From DAOSCP01 sp035379625 (GTDB lineage: Bacteria > Bacteroidota > Ignavibacteria > Ignavibacteriales > DAOSCP01), in assembly GCA_035379625.1 (NCBI GenBank), contig DAOSVM010000010.1, forward strand, positions 10,956 to 74,955: 64,000 nt of DNA, written 5' to 3'. Position 1 is the stretch's first letter, and each line of letters opens with the position of its first letter. The notes beneath the pieces are model-generated. The model had not been told where the DNA came from and made no database searches. It saw only the letters and a list, made by a program, of their open reading frames with translations. Below are positions 1-8,870 of the stretch, one piece after another. The position numbers and the translations under genes were made by a program.

Positions 1-1413
1 TATAATTGTAAAAGGTTTTTCTTTATGTTCATCAAGAAAAAATTCATACCTTTTAGGATTATCTTCAGGTGTTTTGACTATATCATATATAATTTTTTCA
101 TTAAAAAATGGATTATCAACATTAAAGAAAATATTAAAAGCTTCCAATAATTTTGCATCAGATCTATAATTATTTTTAAGTGTATAAGAGTTTTGAGCTT
201 TTTGCGCTGCAATTAAATATGAATAAATATCTGCTCCACGAAATCTATAAATTGATTGTTTAGGATCTCCTATGATAAAAGAACAAGTGTTATTATTTCT
301 AAAAAATACAGTATCAAAAATCTTAAATTGTAATTTATCAGTATCTTGAAATTCATCTATTAATACAGCTTTATATTTATTTCTTAATTCACTTATCAAA
401 TTACTATTTTGATAAACAGCTTCTGCAACTTTAATTAATAGGTTATCAAAAGTAAACTGTGACTTTATTTGAAGCTCATTTTCAAAGTTCTTTTTAATAA
501 ATTGTTGTAAATGAAAATATAGTTTAGGTATTAGTTCATATTTAATTTCGTACATTAAATTAAAAATTTCAATATATTTATCTTCAGGAAATTTATCTGG
601 ATTAAATTTTATATTTATAATTGACTTGAAATCTTTAATTAAATTTTCTAAATTAATTCCATAACCAAGTTTTATTGATAATTCATTAAGTTTTTTTGTA
701 TTTGATTTCGCTAAACCATCAATTGTATAAATGGATTTTATTTTAAAGATTCTCTCATTTATAGCTTGTAAAATGTGTTCAGGTGTGGAATTATCAGTAT
801 TTTTATATTTATCGGGAATAGCAGTTATTGTTTTATAAATTTTTGAATTATCTTTCCAAATACCAATAAATTCAATTATATCATATTCATTATTTAATAT
901 ATATTTTCTGTAAAAATCTTTAGCATATTTTTCAAAAAGAGATATTTCATCTTTTAGCAGTTCCGATTTTAAAGATGAATTCGCCTCAAAAGCATATTGC
1001 TTTAATATTTTATTACAAAAACTATGAATAGTAAATATATTTGCATTTTGGAAATCATTTAATGATGTTTTGATTCTTTTAATAACTAAATTTTTCTGTT
1101 CATCTTTAAGTTTGCTAAAATAATTGTATAAATAATTTATCCAAATATCGTTTTCTTTAGTTTGATTATTTTGAAATTGTGAAAAATAATTATAAGTATC
1201 ATATAATTCATTTCTAATTCTTGTTTGAAGTTCAAAAGTAGCAGCATTTGTAAATGTTACAATTAAAATATCGGTAATTGATAATTTGTTTTCTAAGATA
1301 AGCCTTATTACTAGTTTTGTAATATTGTATGTTTTTCCTGTTCCTGCGCTTGCTTCAATTAAATTAAAACCACTTAAAGGTGTATGTATTAAATTAAAAG
1401 ATTTTCTTTCCAC
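1..1413 (-). CDS. recB: RecB subunit of exonuclease V, N-terminal part (runs off window)
   Basis: This is the first 471 codons of a UvrD/RecB superfamily 1A helicase; the C-terminal helicase part and any nuclease domain lie beyond position 1. The N-terminus carries the Walker A motif LIEASAGTGKT, followed by VTFTNAATFELQTR (motif Ia). Further on come LIDEFQDTDKLQF (motif II), IGDPKQSIYRFRGADIYSY (motif III) and LKNNYRSD (motif IV), all in the RecB style. The GTG start at 1413 is chosen because AAGGTG lies 7 bases upstream and the Walker motif follows at about residue 15, as in RecB. It begins 11 bases after the recC stop, so the two are co-transcribed. In the RecBCD complex this subunit is the 3'-5' motor and nuclease for double-strand break processing and for degradation of foreign linear DNA. 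The family call is secure; recD is not visible in the window. Confidence 0.93.
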   Translation of the reverse strand, partial: MERKSFNLIHTPLSGFNLIEASAGTGKTYNITKLVIRLILENKLSITDILIVTFTNAATFELQTRIRNELYDTYNYFSQFQNNQTKENDIWINYLYNYFSKLKDEQKNLVIKRIKTSLNDFQNANIFTIHSFCNKILKQYAFEANSSLKSELLKDEISLFEKYAKDFYRKYILNNEYDIIEFIGIWKDNSKIYKTITAIPDKYKNTDNSTPEHILQAINERIFKIKSIYTIDGLAKSNTKKLNELSIKLGYGINLENLIKDFKSIINIKFNPDKFPEDKYIEIFNLMYEIKYELIPKLYFHLQQFIKKNFENELQIKSQFTFDNLLIKVAEAVYQNSNLISELRNKYKAVLIDEFQDTDKLQFKIFDTVFFRNNNTCSFIIGDPKQSIYRFRGADIYSYLIAAQKAQNSYTLKNNYRSDAKLLEAFNIFFNVDNPFFNEKIIYDIVKTPEDNPKRYEFFLDEHKEKPFTII

Positions 1414-1424
1414 TATTTATCACC

Positions 1425-4400
1425 TTAATTTATAAGAATGTAGGGAATATAAAATAATAAACTGGTTTTTATAAAATCATCATTATTAAAGAAATCAATT
1501 TCAGAATGAAGTAATTGGAAATAAGAATTGCTAATTTCACCTTCAATATAACTCTTAAAATAGAATGTATTGTTAGCTTCTTGCAAACTTAAAGATATTT
1601 CTTTAGAATAATTACTTTTTAGTTTTTTTAAATCTAGATTTAAATAAAAATCAATTAAGTTATCAGTTGAATCAGAATTTATTTTATCTTTTACTAAAGC
1701 GAAAAATTTTTCTGTAAATTTTTGGCTACTTTTCGGAAAAAAAGTAAGCGGTTTATTCAAGCCATCAATAAAAAGACTTGATAAATTACTTAAAACATAG
1801 TCACATATCTCTTTATTAAATAATTGGTTATAAATACTTTTTGATTTGTTAAATGATGTATCAATAAATATAGTTTTTGTTGTTTGAATTTCATAATAAC
1901 CACATAGAAAAGTTGTTAATGTGTTAAAAATTCTGTCATAATTTACTATATCTGATTGTTGAGATTTAGATATAATAAAATGATAGTAAGAATTATCAAT
2001 TATATTGTTTGTTACAAAATTTATTTCTAATTTATTTTGATGATTATAATGCAATTTGATTATATCATTCTGCAAAATTATTTTTAATTTTTCTTCGTTT
2101 CTTTTTATAAATTCAATAACATCGTTGCATAATTTTTTATAATGCGTATAACCATATAATGAAGGAATAATTTTAGATTGAGACTTTAATAACTTATAAT
2201 GACTATCCATTATATCAATTAAAAAACTATCATCATTTATAATCTCAAAATTATTATTTAATTGAATTTGTTCTAATAAAAAGTTATAAAAAGATTTGTA
2301 TATAAAATTATCATAAAAATTATCAGGATTTAGTTTTTCTTCATCATCTAATGAAGTAGAATTATCAATATAAATATTTAAAACTTTGTTAAGAAAAAAT
2401 TTTGTTGGATTAAGGAAAAACCAAGAAAGTTCTTCTAAAGAAATGGAATTGAAATTTGGTAGTTGATTTGTCTTAATATCAAAATTATTCTGAGTAGAAT
2501 TTTCAGATTCGGAATAAATAATTTTAGCTATTTCATAATATTTTTTATTATAAGTGAAGAAATCACTATCTTTTAAAAAGTATTCCTTGAAATAGCCTTG
2601 CATAAAATGTTCTGTTGTTAAGATTTTTCTAATATCATTAATTCCATCTGGGAGTTTATAATATGTATTAATATAATTCAAAAGCTCATCAATAACCGTT
2701 GAAATTTGCTTTACTTCATTTGTGTATTCGTCTTTTCCTGTGTAAGATATTATTAACTTTTCTCTTGTAGCTAATAGTGTCTCTAAGAAAATAAATTTAT
2801 CATCATCACTTTGTGTTTTATCACCTTTTTTATAATTATTTTTTGTCAAATCGAAATTTGGGATATTAGTTTCTTTAGGGAATGAATCAATATTCATTCC
2901 TATTAAAAAAATATATTTGAAAGGAATAGTTCTCATAGGCAAAATTGAACAGAAAGTAATGCCATTCTGTAAAAATCTGTTTGTCGATATATTATTATCA
3001 AAAAAATTTTTTAGGAAATTAAAAAAAGCAGGGAAATTAATTTTGAAATTAGATATAAATTCAGAATTGTCAATAAGTTTTATATCATTAAAAATACTTT
3101 GAAAATAAGTTAATATTTTATCTTGATTTTCTTCAGGATAAAAAGATAAAATTATATTTTTAATTATTGTATTCCATTCATCTATCTTATAACTTTTTTG
3201 TAATAAGCTATAAACATTTTTTAATTCAACAAAAAAAGTATAAAATTTACTTAAAACATTTACAGCTTCCCCTTCAATTTCATCATAAGGGAAAATAAAT
3301 TTTGAATTATAAATATTTTTTTCATTTTGAACAGAAAAAATAAGTGATGTTTGATTATTGCTAAATTCAGTTGCGATGGAAAATCCTAAAAACATTCTAT
3401 CGAAAGCTTGTTCCCAAGTATTTTCTATAGTATTAGGTAGCCCAAGATTTTCTTTAAATTTATCATCAATCCCCCAATTTACATTTGTATCATTTAGCCA
3501 ACGAGTTATATATGCTAAATCTATATCATTTAAATCAAATTTTTTTCGGATAATATCCATTTGAAGTAAATTCAATATTTCATTGACAGAAAATCTTGAA
3601 AAATAGATGGATATTATTTTGAAAAAAGAATTAAATAAAATATTTTCGCTTAACAAATTTCTATCAGAAATATTAAAAGGTAGTTTATTTTGGAAAACAG
3701 CTTCAATATAATCGGAATAATTATTTATATTAGGTGCCATTACTAAAATATCATCTGGTTTAGAGTGTTTATCGTTTGACAATATTTCTAATATTTTATC
3801 GTATACAACCTCTATTTCCCTCATTGGTGTATATGTAGAGAGAATTTCAATTGATTTATCATCATCTTTGATTTCTGGTATATTATTAAATAAATCATTG
3901 TGTTGGAAATTATCAACTTTTCTTTCAATACATTTTAAAACATCATATTGCAAATGTGCTAGCAGAGTATTTTTTTCTTTAATTTCCTCAATAAAATTTA
4001 AACTAGTTTCATCAAAAAATAAATCGAATTTTTGATTCATTAAATCAAAATAATCTTTGCCTAATCTTGCAAAAGAGCCAAGTAAAGATGTTGTTTTATT
4101 CTGGTCAGCATAATATTCAATGGAAGGTGTTTGGAAATAATAGTAAACTTGAATATTGGAATTTATGAGATTTTCAAGAAGTAGCAGATAAAATGGTGAA
4201 AGATGTGATATTCCAAAAAAATGAATATTATTTAATTGGTTTTTTTCGTCTATTATAATTGTATTTAATTTTTGTGATATAAAATTTAAAGTTTCAATTA
4301 AGTCTGGTTTTTGAATTATTTCTTTAATCTTTAACCATAATTTTTGTTGCCAAATTTGGTGTTTATATGGATCATTCAAATTTTCGATAATTTTATTGTT

Positions 4401-4850
4401 ATTCCATTCATAAATCCATTCTGGTCTGTATTGAAAATACTTTTCATATTGCTTAGCCAACTCATTTGCAAAATTAAACAAACTACCATCATTATTAGAA
4501 ATTGATTTAATATAATTATTTACAATTTCAAATTCATTAAAAAAATTTGTATCTTTGATTATGGAATAAATGATGATTGATAGTTTTGTTTCATTATAAT
4601 AATGGACTAATTCATTATTATCCAATAGCTTATAAACTTCTGATAAAAGTTTATATGGAAAAAGAAAGTTAATATTTGCTGTAATATTAAATTTATCAGC
4701 AATGTTCAGTGAAAGCCATCTAGCCATTCCGTTACTTTGAATTACAATTGTTTGTTTTTTAAATGGGTTCGTAGAATTTAATTTAATATTAGATATTAAA
4801 TTTTCAAGTAGTTTGTAGTGGGAAACATTTGTTATGATATTGATACTCAT
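1425..4850 (-). CDS. recC: RecC subunit of exonuclease V
   Basis: A 1141-residue protein of the expected RecC length. The N-terminus (IQSNGMARWLSLNIAD, about residues 38-53) is the typical RecC opening, and FFGISHLSPFYL near residue 210 is also characteristic. RecC is an inactivated helicase fold, and no intact Walker A motif is visible here. A block around residues 345-400 (STYTPMREIEVVYDKIL, then DDILVMAPNINNYSDYIEAVF) matches the conserved RecC core. It holds RecB and RecD together and recognises the recombination hotspot during DNA end processing. Its ATG overlaps the stop of the upstream methyltransferase by 4 bases (ATGA), and recB follows 11 bases after its stop, so the three form one transcription unit. 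The sequence is very rich in Asn, Lys and Ile, in line with the base composition. Confidence 0.93.
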   Translation of the reverse strand: MSINIITNVSHYKLLENLISNIKLNSTNPFKKQTIVIQSNGMARWLSLNIADKFNITANINFLFPYKLLSEVYKLLDNNELVHYYNETKLSIIIYSIIKDTNFFNEFEIVNNYIKSISNNDGSLFNFANELAKQYEKYFQYRPEWIYEWNNNKIIENLNDPYKHQIWQQKLWLKIKEIIQKPDLIETLNFISQKLNTIIIDEKNQLNNIHFFGISHLSPFYLLLLENLINSNIQVYYYFQTPSIEYYADQNKTTSLLGSFARLGKDYFDLMNQKFDLFFDETSLNFIEEIKEKNTLLAHLQYDVLKCIERKVDNFQHNDLFNNIPEIKDDDKSIEILSTYTPMREIEVVYDKILEILSNDKHSKPDDILVMAPNINNYSDYIEAVFQNKLPFNISDRNLLSENILFNSFFKIISIYFSRFSVNEILNLLQMDIIRKKFDLNDIDLAYITRWLNDTNVNWGIDDKFKENLGLPNTIENTWEQAFDRMFLGFSIATEFSNNQTSLIFSVQNEKNIYNSKFIFPYDEIEGEAVNVLSKFYTFFVELKNVYSLLQKSYKIDEWNTIIKNIILSFYPEENQDKILTYFQSIFNDIKLIDNSEFISNFKINFPAFFNFLKNFFDNNISTNRFLQNGITFCSILPMRTIPFKYIFLIGMNIDSFPKETNIPNFDLTKNNYKKGDKTQSDDDKFIFLETLLATREKLIISYTGKDEYTNEVKQISTVIDELLNYINTYYKLPDGINDIRKILTTEHFMQGYFKEYFLKDSDFFTYNKKYYEIAKIIYSESENSTQNNFDIKTNQLPNFNSISLEELSWFFLNPTKFFLNKVLNIYIDNSTSLDDEEKLNPDNFYDNFIYKSFYNFLLEQIQLNNNFEIINDDSFLIDIMDSHYKLLKSQSKIIPSLYGYTHYKKLCNDVIEFIKRNEEKLKIILQNDIIKLHYNHQNKLEINFVTNNIIDNSYYHFIISKSQQSDIVNYDRIFNTLTTFLCGYYEIQTTKTIFIDTSFNKSKSIYNQLFNKEICDYVLSNLSSLFIDGLNKPLTFFPKSSQKFTEKFFALVKDKINSDSTDNLIDFYLNLDLKKLKSNYSKEISLSLQEANNTFYFKSYIEGEISNSYFQLLHSEIDFFNNDDFIKTSLLFYIPYILIN

Positions 4851-6742
4851 TTTATCTGTAAGTTATTTTTTATATGATAAATTTCATTCGGTTCAAGTTC
4901 AAAACAATTAAATATAATTTCATTTATTTTGTCTATATAGGTATTTTTATAACAATTTAGTATTGAATTTACATATTTTTCAATTATTTCTTTGTCCATT
5001 AAATTTATTTTAGGAAATGGAAGAGATTCTAAATTACCTCTTAAGATTTTATGAGTACTATAAAGCTTTTTATGTAAATAATTAAAAACTTCTGAATTCA
5101 TAAACGCAAGCACAGTTTTAATTGAAATATCATCAAACTCAGGTATTAATATATTGGCACTATTTAATGTTAAATATTGGTTGTTATCGTAAGCGAAAAT
5201 TAAATTATTAGAAATGAATTTGTAAATAAGTTTTTCATTTTCAAAATAAAGATTATTTTTTGCTATTTGTTGAAATTTATCAGGTTCGAATTTAATAAAA
5301 AAATTTGGTTTTGAAATTATGAAAGGGGATATGTCAACACCTTTGACGATAGGTAGTTGACCATCATTTTGTGTTTCTGTAAGTTGTGAATTATTACCTG
5401 TAACAATTCCTAATGCCCATTTTGCATTATTTTTTAATGTTTTATATTCTCTTAAGAAAATTTTGTCTATAATTTTTATATCTTCATTATTTACATTAAT
5501 GTTTATTTCTTTGTATTTATTTTTATTGATAAATTCAGTACTTAATAAATTAGTTAAATTAGAGTTTATAATTTCTATATCGTAAGAAGGTTGGATATTT
5601 TTTTTTAGGTGTAATATAATACATTTTGTATAAACATTAGTAAATATTCTATTTAAATTTTCAATAGATAAAATTTGACAATTTTCAATTATAAAACTTC
5701 TAATATTTTTATGCTTTCGAATATTTAAAAATGACTCTGGCAAAAGGAACAAAGCTTCTTTATTTTCATTTAATAATAATATACTGACATATAAAAAGCC
5801 AGTAAATAATTCATTTATTTGAAAATTATTAATATTTCTCCTTTGATCTTTTAAGATAGTACGCCAAGGTGGATTTGTTGCTATTAAATCAATTTTAGTA
5901 ATATTATATGTATATAAAATATTTTTAACACTATCGTAATTTAAAAAGTCTTGATGAAATATGTAAAAATTATTGTTAAAATCTTTAAATTTTATATATA
6001 GATTAATTTTAGTTATTAAAACAGCTAAAGGATCGATATCAAAACCTAAAATATTGTTAGGATTTAGCTGAAAAATATCTACTGCTTTTAATAGAAAGGA
6101 ACCAGTCCCACAGCAAGGATCCATAAATGTGGAAATATTTCCTTTATGTTTATTTAAAATTTTTGTTACAACTTCAGATGGTGTATAATAACTTCCTAAT
6201 TTTATTTTATTACCTTCAAAAAGTAAATATTGGTAAATAGCACCTAAAGGATCTGTTATATTTGAATTAAAAATATAATCAAGATATATAAAATTTTGAG
6301 ATACTTTGGGGTCATTTAATAAAAAATCAAATTTATTAGCCAGTAATAACTTTTGTAAAATTGTACGTTTGAAAACAATTTCTTTTTTTATTTCTATCTC
6401 ATTGTGAAAAAAAAGAAAGTATAGTATTGTATTGAATAAGATATTATTAATAGAAATATTTTTATTTTTTAGCTCATCAACATAAGTTTTAATATATCTG
6501 TATAGAATTTTATCTTTAATATATTCAAAAGGAATTATATTATTTTTTGAGTTTATTTTATTAGCACGAGATATTAGTTTGTTTTTTTTAAAATTATGAA
6601 TAATAATATCTATTTCGTTATTGGTTAAATTTTCAGGTATAAGTTTTAATTTAATCCAATTATTAACGGTGGCATCTGATACATTAAGATTATTCTTTAA
6701 AATTCTAATAATATCATTTTTATTTAAAGTAATAGATGTCAT
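4847..6742 (-). CDS. TaqI/Eco57I-like adenine-N6 DNA methyltransferase upstream of recC
   Basis: A 631-residue gamma-class amino-methyltransferase. Residues 1-60 look like a MerR-type helix-turn-helix (SDATVNNWIKLKLIPE). The catalytic domain starts with LGSYYTPSEVV (motif X, about residue 180) and continues with MDPCCGTGSFLL (motif I, AdoMet binding), GFDIDPLAVLITKINLY (motif II) and IATNPPW (motif IV, catalytic). The C-terminal third has the TaqI-like specificity-domain pattern (NAKWALGIVTGNNSQL, then LPIVKGVDISPF and ILRGNLESLPFP). I see no nuclease motif, so it is a solitary methyltransferase rather than a type IIG enzyme. It overlaps recC by ATGA and is the first gene of the unit that ends with recB. 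No strong Shine-Dalgarno sequence precedes the ATG. The enzyme class is secure; the target site and the reason for the coupling to RecBC are unknown. Confidence 0.85.
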   Translation of the reverse strand: MTSITLNKNDIIRILKNNLNVSDATVNNWIKLKLIPENLTNNEIDIIIHNFKKNKLISRANKINSKNNIIPFEYIKDKILYRYIKTYVDELKNKNISINNILFNTILYFLFFHNEIEIKKEIVFKRTILQKLLLANKFDFLLNDPKVSQNFIYLDYIFNSNITDPLGAIYQYLLFEGNKIKLGSYYTPSEVVTKILNKHKGNISTFMDPCCGTGSFLLKAVDIFQLNPNNILGFDIDPLAVLITKINLYIKFKDFNNNFYIFHQDFLNYDSVKNILYTYNITKIDLIATNPPWRTILKDQRRNINNFQINELFTGFLYVSILLLNENKEALFLLPESFLNIRKHKNIRSFIIENCQILSIENLNRIFTNVYTKCIILHLKKNIQPSYDIEIINSNLTNLLSTEFINKNKYKEININVNNEDIKIIDKIFLREYKTLKNNAKWALGIVTGNNSQLTETQNDGQLPIVKGVDISPFIISKPNFFIKFEPDKFQQIAKNNLYFENEKLIYKFISNNLIFAYDNNQYLTLNSANILIPEFDDISIKTVLAFMNSEVFNYLHKKLYSTHKILRGNLESLPFPKINLMDKEIIEKYVNSILNCYKNTYIDKINEIIFNCFELEPNEIYHIKNNLQIK

Positions 6743-6862
6743 AAATAAAGTTCTGCTTTTAATAAAAATCTTAAATAAAAAGATAAATATAAATAAAAAA
6801 ACTTAATTACTTTAAAATGTTAGAAAAAATTATTATAATTTAGCAGTAAAAAAAATTCTTTT
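6743..6862. promoter_or_regulatory. Intergenic region between methyltransferase and tRNA-Pro
   Basis: About 120 bases of very AT-rich sequence separate the divergent methyltransferase gene (minus) and tRNA (plus), so promoters for both must lie here. I cannot pick out a confident -35/-10 pair or an operator. No further gene is seen. Confidence 0.35.
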
Positions 6863-6940
6863 CGAGGAGTAGCGCAGATTGGTTAGCGCGCAACATTCGG
6901 GATGTTGAGGCCGCGGGTTCGAATCCCGCCTTCTCGACCA
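6863..6940 (+). tRNA. tRNA-Pro (anticodon CGG)
   Basis: A complete cloverleaf can be drawn. The acceptor arm pairs CGAGGAG with CTTCTCG, giving the C1-G72 pair typical of bacterial tRNA-Pro. The D arm is GCGC with loop AGATTGGTTA, and the anticodon stem is CAACA/TGTTG around loop TTCGGGA, so the anticodon is CGG. The T arm is GCGGG-TTCGAAT-CCCGC. A discriminator A and an encoded CCA end the gene. It decodes CCG, a rare codon in such an AT-rich genome. Confidence 0.96.
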
Positions 6941-7045
6941 TTTCTAAAAATTGACTTACCTTTTTCACATTTTATAATTTTAATATTGATTTTTTATAAA
7001 ATTATTTATAAATTCAAAATACAATTCATAATCGTAGGTTGAATT

Positions 7046-7447
7046 ATGTTTACTACAAGCCTCAATACAAACGAAAGAAAGTTGTTTTTAAGTTTAGCTT
7101 TTTATATTTCTTTTCTTGATGGGCAATTCACTTTTGATGAAAAAGAAATGATAAGATCTTTTATTAAGAGAACAAGGTATGAAATACCTTTAAGTATTTC
7201 AGAATTAAATAAAGAAGAGTTACTTGAAAAGTTTAAGAAATTAAAAAAGTCAAGTGCTAGGAAGATTATTATTGATTTACTATATATTGCAAATAGTGAT
7301 GGTGAATTTTCAAAGAATGAAAGAGATTTTATATATCAATTAGCTGCTTTACACAATATGGATGAAGAAGAAATATTATCTATTACACAAATATTGCAAG
7401 AAATTAATAAATTGTATTTTAAGTTAGGGAACTATGTTAATAATTAA
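7046..7447 (+). CDS. TerB-like small helical protein
   Basis: A 133-residue soluble protein with the TerB/DUF533 pattern. Two similar halves each contain an acidic loop after a helix: FLDGQFTFDEKEMIRSF near residue 24 and NSDGEFSKNERDFIYQL near residue 92. In the TerB family these DGxxxxxE loops form a metal-binding helical bundle. Family roles range from tellurite resistance to co-chaperone-like functions, so the exact job is open. There is no signal peptide or membrane segment. It stands alone between tRNA-Pro and a rho-independent terminator. Confidence 0.7.
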   Translation: MFTTSLNTNERKLFLSLAFYISFLDGQFTFDEKEMIRSFIKRTRYEIPLSISELNKEELLEKFKKLKKSSARKIIIDLLYIANSDGEFSKNERDFIYQLAALHNMDEEEILSITQILQEINKLYFKLGNYVNN

Positions 7448-7473
7448 AATTTATGAATTCTGAGTGTATTAGA

Positions 7474-7508
7474 AAGCAAGGTTGCAAAAGCAATCTTGCT
7501 TTTTTTTA
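7474..7508 (+). terminator. Rho-independent terminator after the TerB-like gene
   Basis: A 12-bp stem (AAGCAAGGTTGC with GCAATCTTGCTT, one G-T pair) around an AAAA loop is followed by a run of T. It ends just before the first copy of the repeat element. A related hairpin precedes the elements near 39131 and 52742. Confidence 0.9.
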
Positions 7509-7512
7509 TTCA

Positions 7513-7934
7513 TTAGCTCAGACGGTATAAGCTTAAGCCCCTTGCAGCTTTTGGAAAGCTGCAAGGGGCAGCGGGCCGGAACTGCCCACTAAAACTTTTG
7601 CCACCAATTTCAATAGGTGGCAAAAATAAAAGTAGGGTAGCATCGACATGCCACCATTGTGGCATTGAATGCTACAATGGTGGCACGGAATTGCCACGCG
7701 GTGGCAAAAATAAATGTAGTGTGGCAATAATATGCCGTGTGATGGCAGCAAAATTTTCCAATTTGGCAAAAGGTGGCAACGTGGTGGCACGTATTTACCA
7801 CGCAGTGGCAGCCAAAATTTGAAGGTGGCAAATATATCGATAATACGATATAATTGCCACCTTTATTTTTTTGCAAGGATTGCAAAAAACCGCACAACTT
7901 CAGTTGTGCGGCACGCTTACACCGTCTGAGCTAA
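7513..7934 (+). mobile_element. GC-rich hairpin repeat element, copy 1 (MITE-like)
   Basis: A 422-bp element bounded by inverted ends TTAGCTCAGACGGTATAAGC and GCTTACACCGTCTGAGCTAA, which pair with one mismatch. Inside, in order, are a 14-bp stem GCCCCTTGCAGCTT/AAGCTGCAAGGGGC at 7537-7569, a decayed GGGC/GCCC hairpin, and TTGCCACC/GGTGGCAA. A long irregular array of TGGCA and TGCCA half-sites follows, to about 7825. Then come GGTGGCAAATATAT pairing with ATATAATTGCCACC, TTGCAA-GGA-TTGCAA, and CCGCACAACT/AGTTGTGCGG. Open frames on both strands exist only because the GC-rich repeats lack stops; they are not conserved. No transposase is encoded. It lies between the convergent TerB-like and FKBP genes. 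Confidence 0.85.
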
Positions 7935-7960
7935 ATATTATATTTATTTTTATAAATTAT

Positions 7961-7990
7961 AAAAAAAAGACTGCCGATTCTGGCAGCCTT
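7961..7990 (-). terminator. Rho-independent terminator of the FKBP gene
   Basis: Read on the minus strand, CTGCC-AGAATC-GGCAG is followed by T-rich sequence (A8 on the plus strand at 7961-7968). It starts 4 bases beyond the FKBP stop codon. Confidence 0.85.
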
Positions 7991-7994
7991 AAAA

Positions 7995-8747
7995 TTATTT
8001 AATACCGAGTAATTCAACTTCAAAGATTAATGTTTGGTTTGGCCCAATTATTTGACCTGCACCTCTTTTACCATATGCTAATTCTGAAGGGATAAAAAAC
8101 TTAAATTTATCACCAATTTTCATATATTGCAAACCTTCTGTCCAGCCTTTTATAACTTGATTTAATGGGAAAGTTGCAGGTTCACCTCTTTTGTATGAAC
8201 TATCAAATTCGGTACCATCTAATAAAGTACCACGGTAGTGAACTGTTACGGTATCAGTAGCTTTTGGTGAAACTTTTGAAGTATCGTTTTTGTATATAAC
8301 TTCAAATTGCAAACCACTAGCCGTAGTTGTGACATTCGGATTTAATTTATTTCTATTTAAAAATTGGTTTCCTTCTTCAAGATTTTTTTGCGCTTTAGCC
8401 TTATAACCTGGTTGTTGTTTTTCCATTTCGTCCATTTCAAATTCTTCAAATGCTGCTTGAATTTCTTTATCGGATAAAGCAAGTTCCTTATCTTGTATAA
8501 AGTCTTTGAAGCCTTGTAAGAATTTATCGATATCTGGTATTTCGATACCTTGCATTTTAACAGAGCTAGCTATGCTAACACCTAATGCATAACTAAATTT
8601 TTCTTGTGATGTTTGCAATTTTGTGTCCTTTTTATTTGTTTTTGTGTTTACTGTTTGTTTTTGTGTAACTTTTTTTGGTTCTTTTGTTTGAGAAAATGCT
8701 ATGCTGAATAATAAAAAAAATAATATTGAAAATTTGGCAAATTTCAT
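7995..8747 (-). CDS. Secreted FKBP-type peptidyl-prolyl isomerase (FkpA/Mip-like)
   Basis: A 250-residue protein with a signal peptide (residues 1-19, cut near AFS/Q) and a Lys/Thr-rich linker. An FkpA-type N-terminal dimerisation domain (about 48-130, FSYALGVSIASSVKMQGIEI) follows. The FKBP domain spans about 145-250: VTVHYRGTLLDGTEFDSSY, VIKGWTEGLQYMKIGDKF, PSELAYGKRGAGQIIGPN and LIFEVELLGIK. It catalyses proline cis-trans isomerisation and acts as a chaperone for exported proteins in the periplasm. The ATG is preceded by AAAGG at good spacing. The gene is monocistronic, with its own terminator, and convergent to the TerB-like gene across repeat copy 1. Confidence 0.93.
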   Translation of the reverse strand: MKFAKFSILFFLLFSIAFSQTKEPKKVTQKQTVNTKTNKKDTKLQTSQEKFSYALGVSIASSVKMQGIEIPDIDKFLQGFKDFIQDKELALSDKEIQAAFEEFEMDEMEKQQPGYKAKAQKNLEEGNQFLNRNKLNPNVTTTASGLQFEVIYKNDTSKVSPKATDTVTVHYRGTLLDGTEFDSSYKRGEPATFPLNQVIKGWTEGLQYMKIGDKFKFFIPSELAYGKRGAGQIIGPNQTLIFEVELLGIK

Positions 8748-8870
8748 TTTCTAACCTTTATGAATTTATAGAAAATCTAATATACAGATATTTCAACAAA
8801 AAAAAAAATATAACAATAATTTATTTTTCTTAAATTGCGATGGGGATTTTATAATTTCGGGGAATATTTT

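Noticed and set aside
7513..7532. Left end TAGCTCAGACGG resembles a tRNA D-arm (A-box-like), suggesting a tRNA-derived element
   Set aside because: The same sequence occurs inverted at the other end, so it is explained by the inverted repeat; no T arm or anticodon arm follows.
7533..7929. Several open frames of 65-95 codons on both strands inside repeat copy 1 (and similar ones in copies 2-4)
   Set aside because: They arise because the GC-rich repeats lack stop codons. Frames and lengths differ between copies, no ribosome sites precede them, and the peptides merely translate TGGCA/TGCCA repeats.
7505..7940. Target-site duplication around the repeat elements
   Set aside because: Flanks next to GCTCAG and CTGAGC do not repeat consistently between copies. 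A TA or TTA duplication cannot be told from the inverted end itself.
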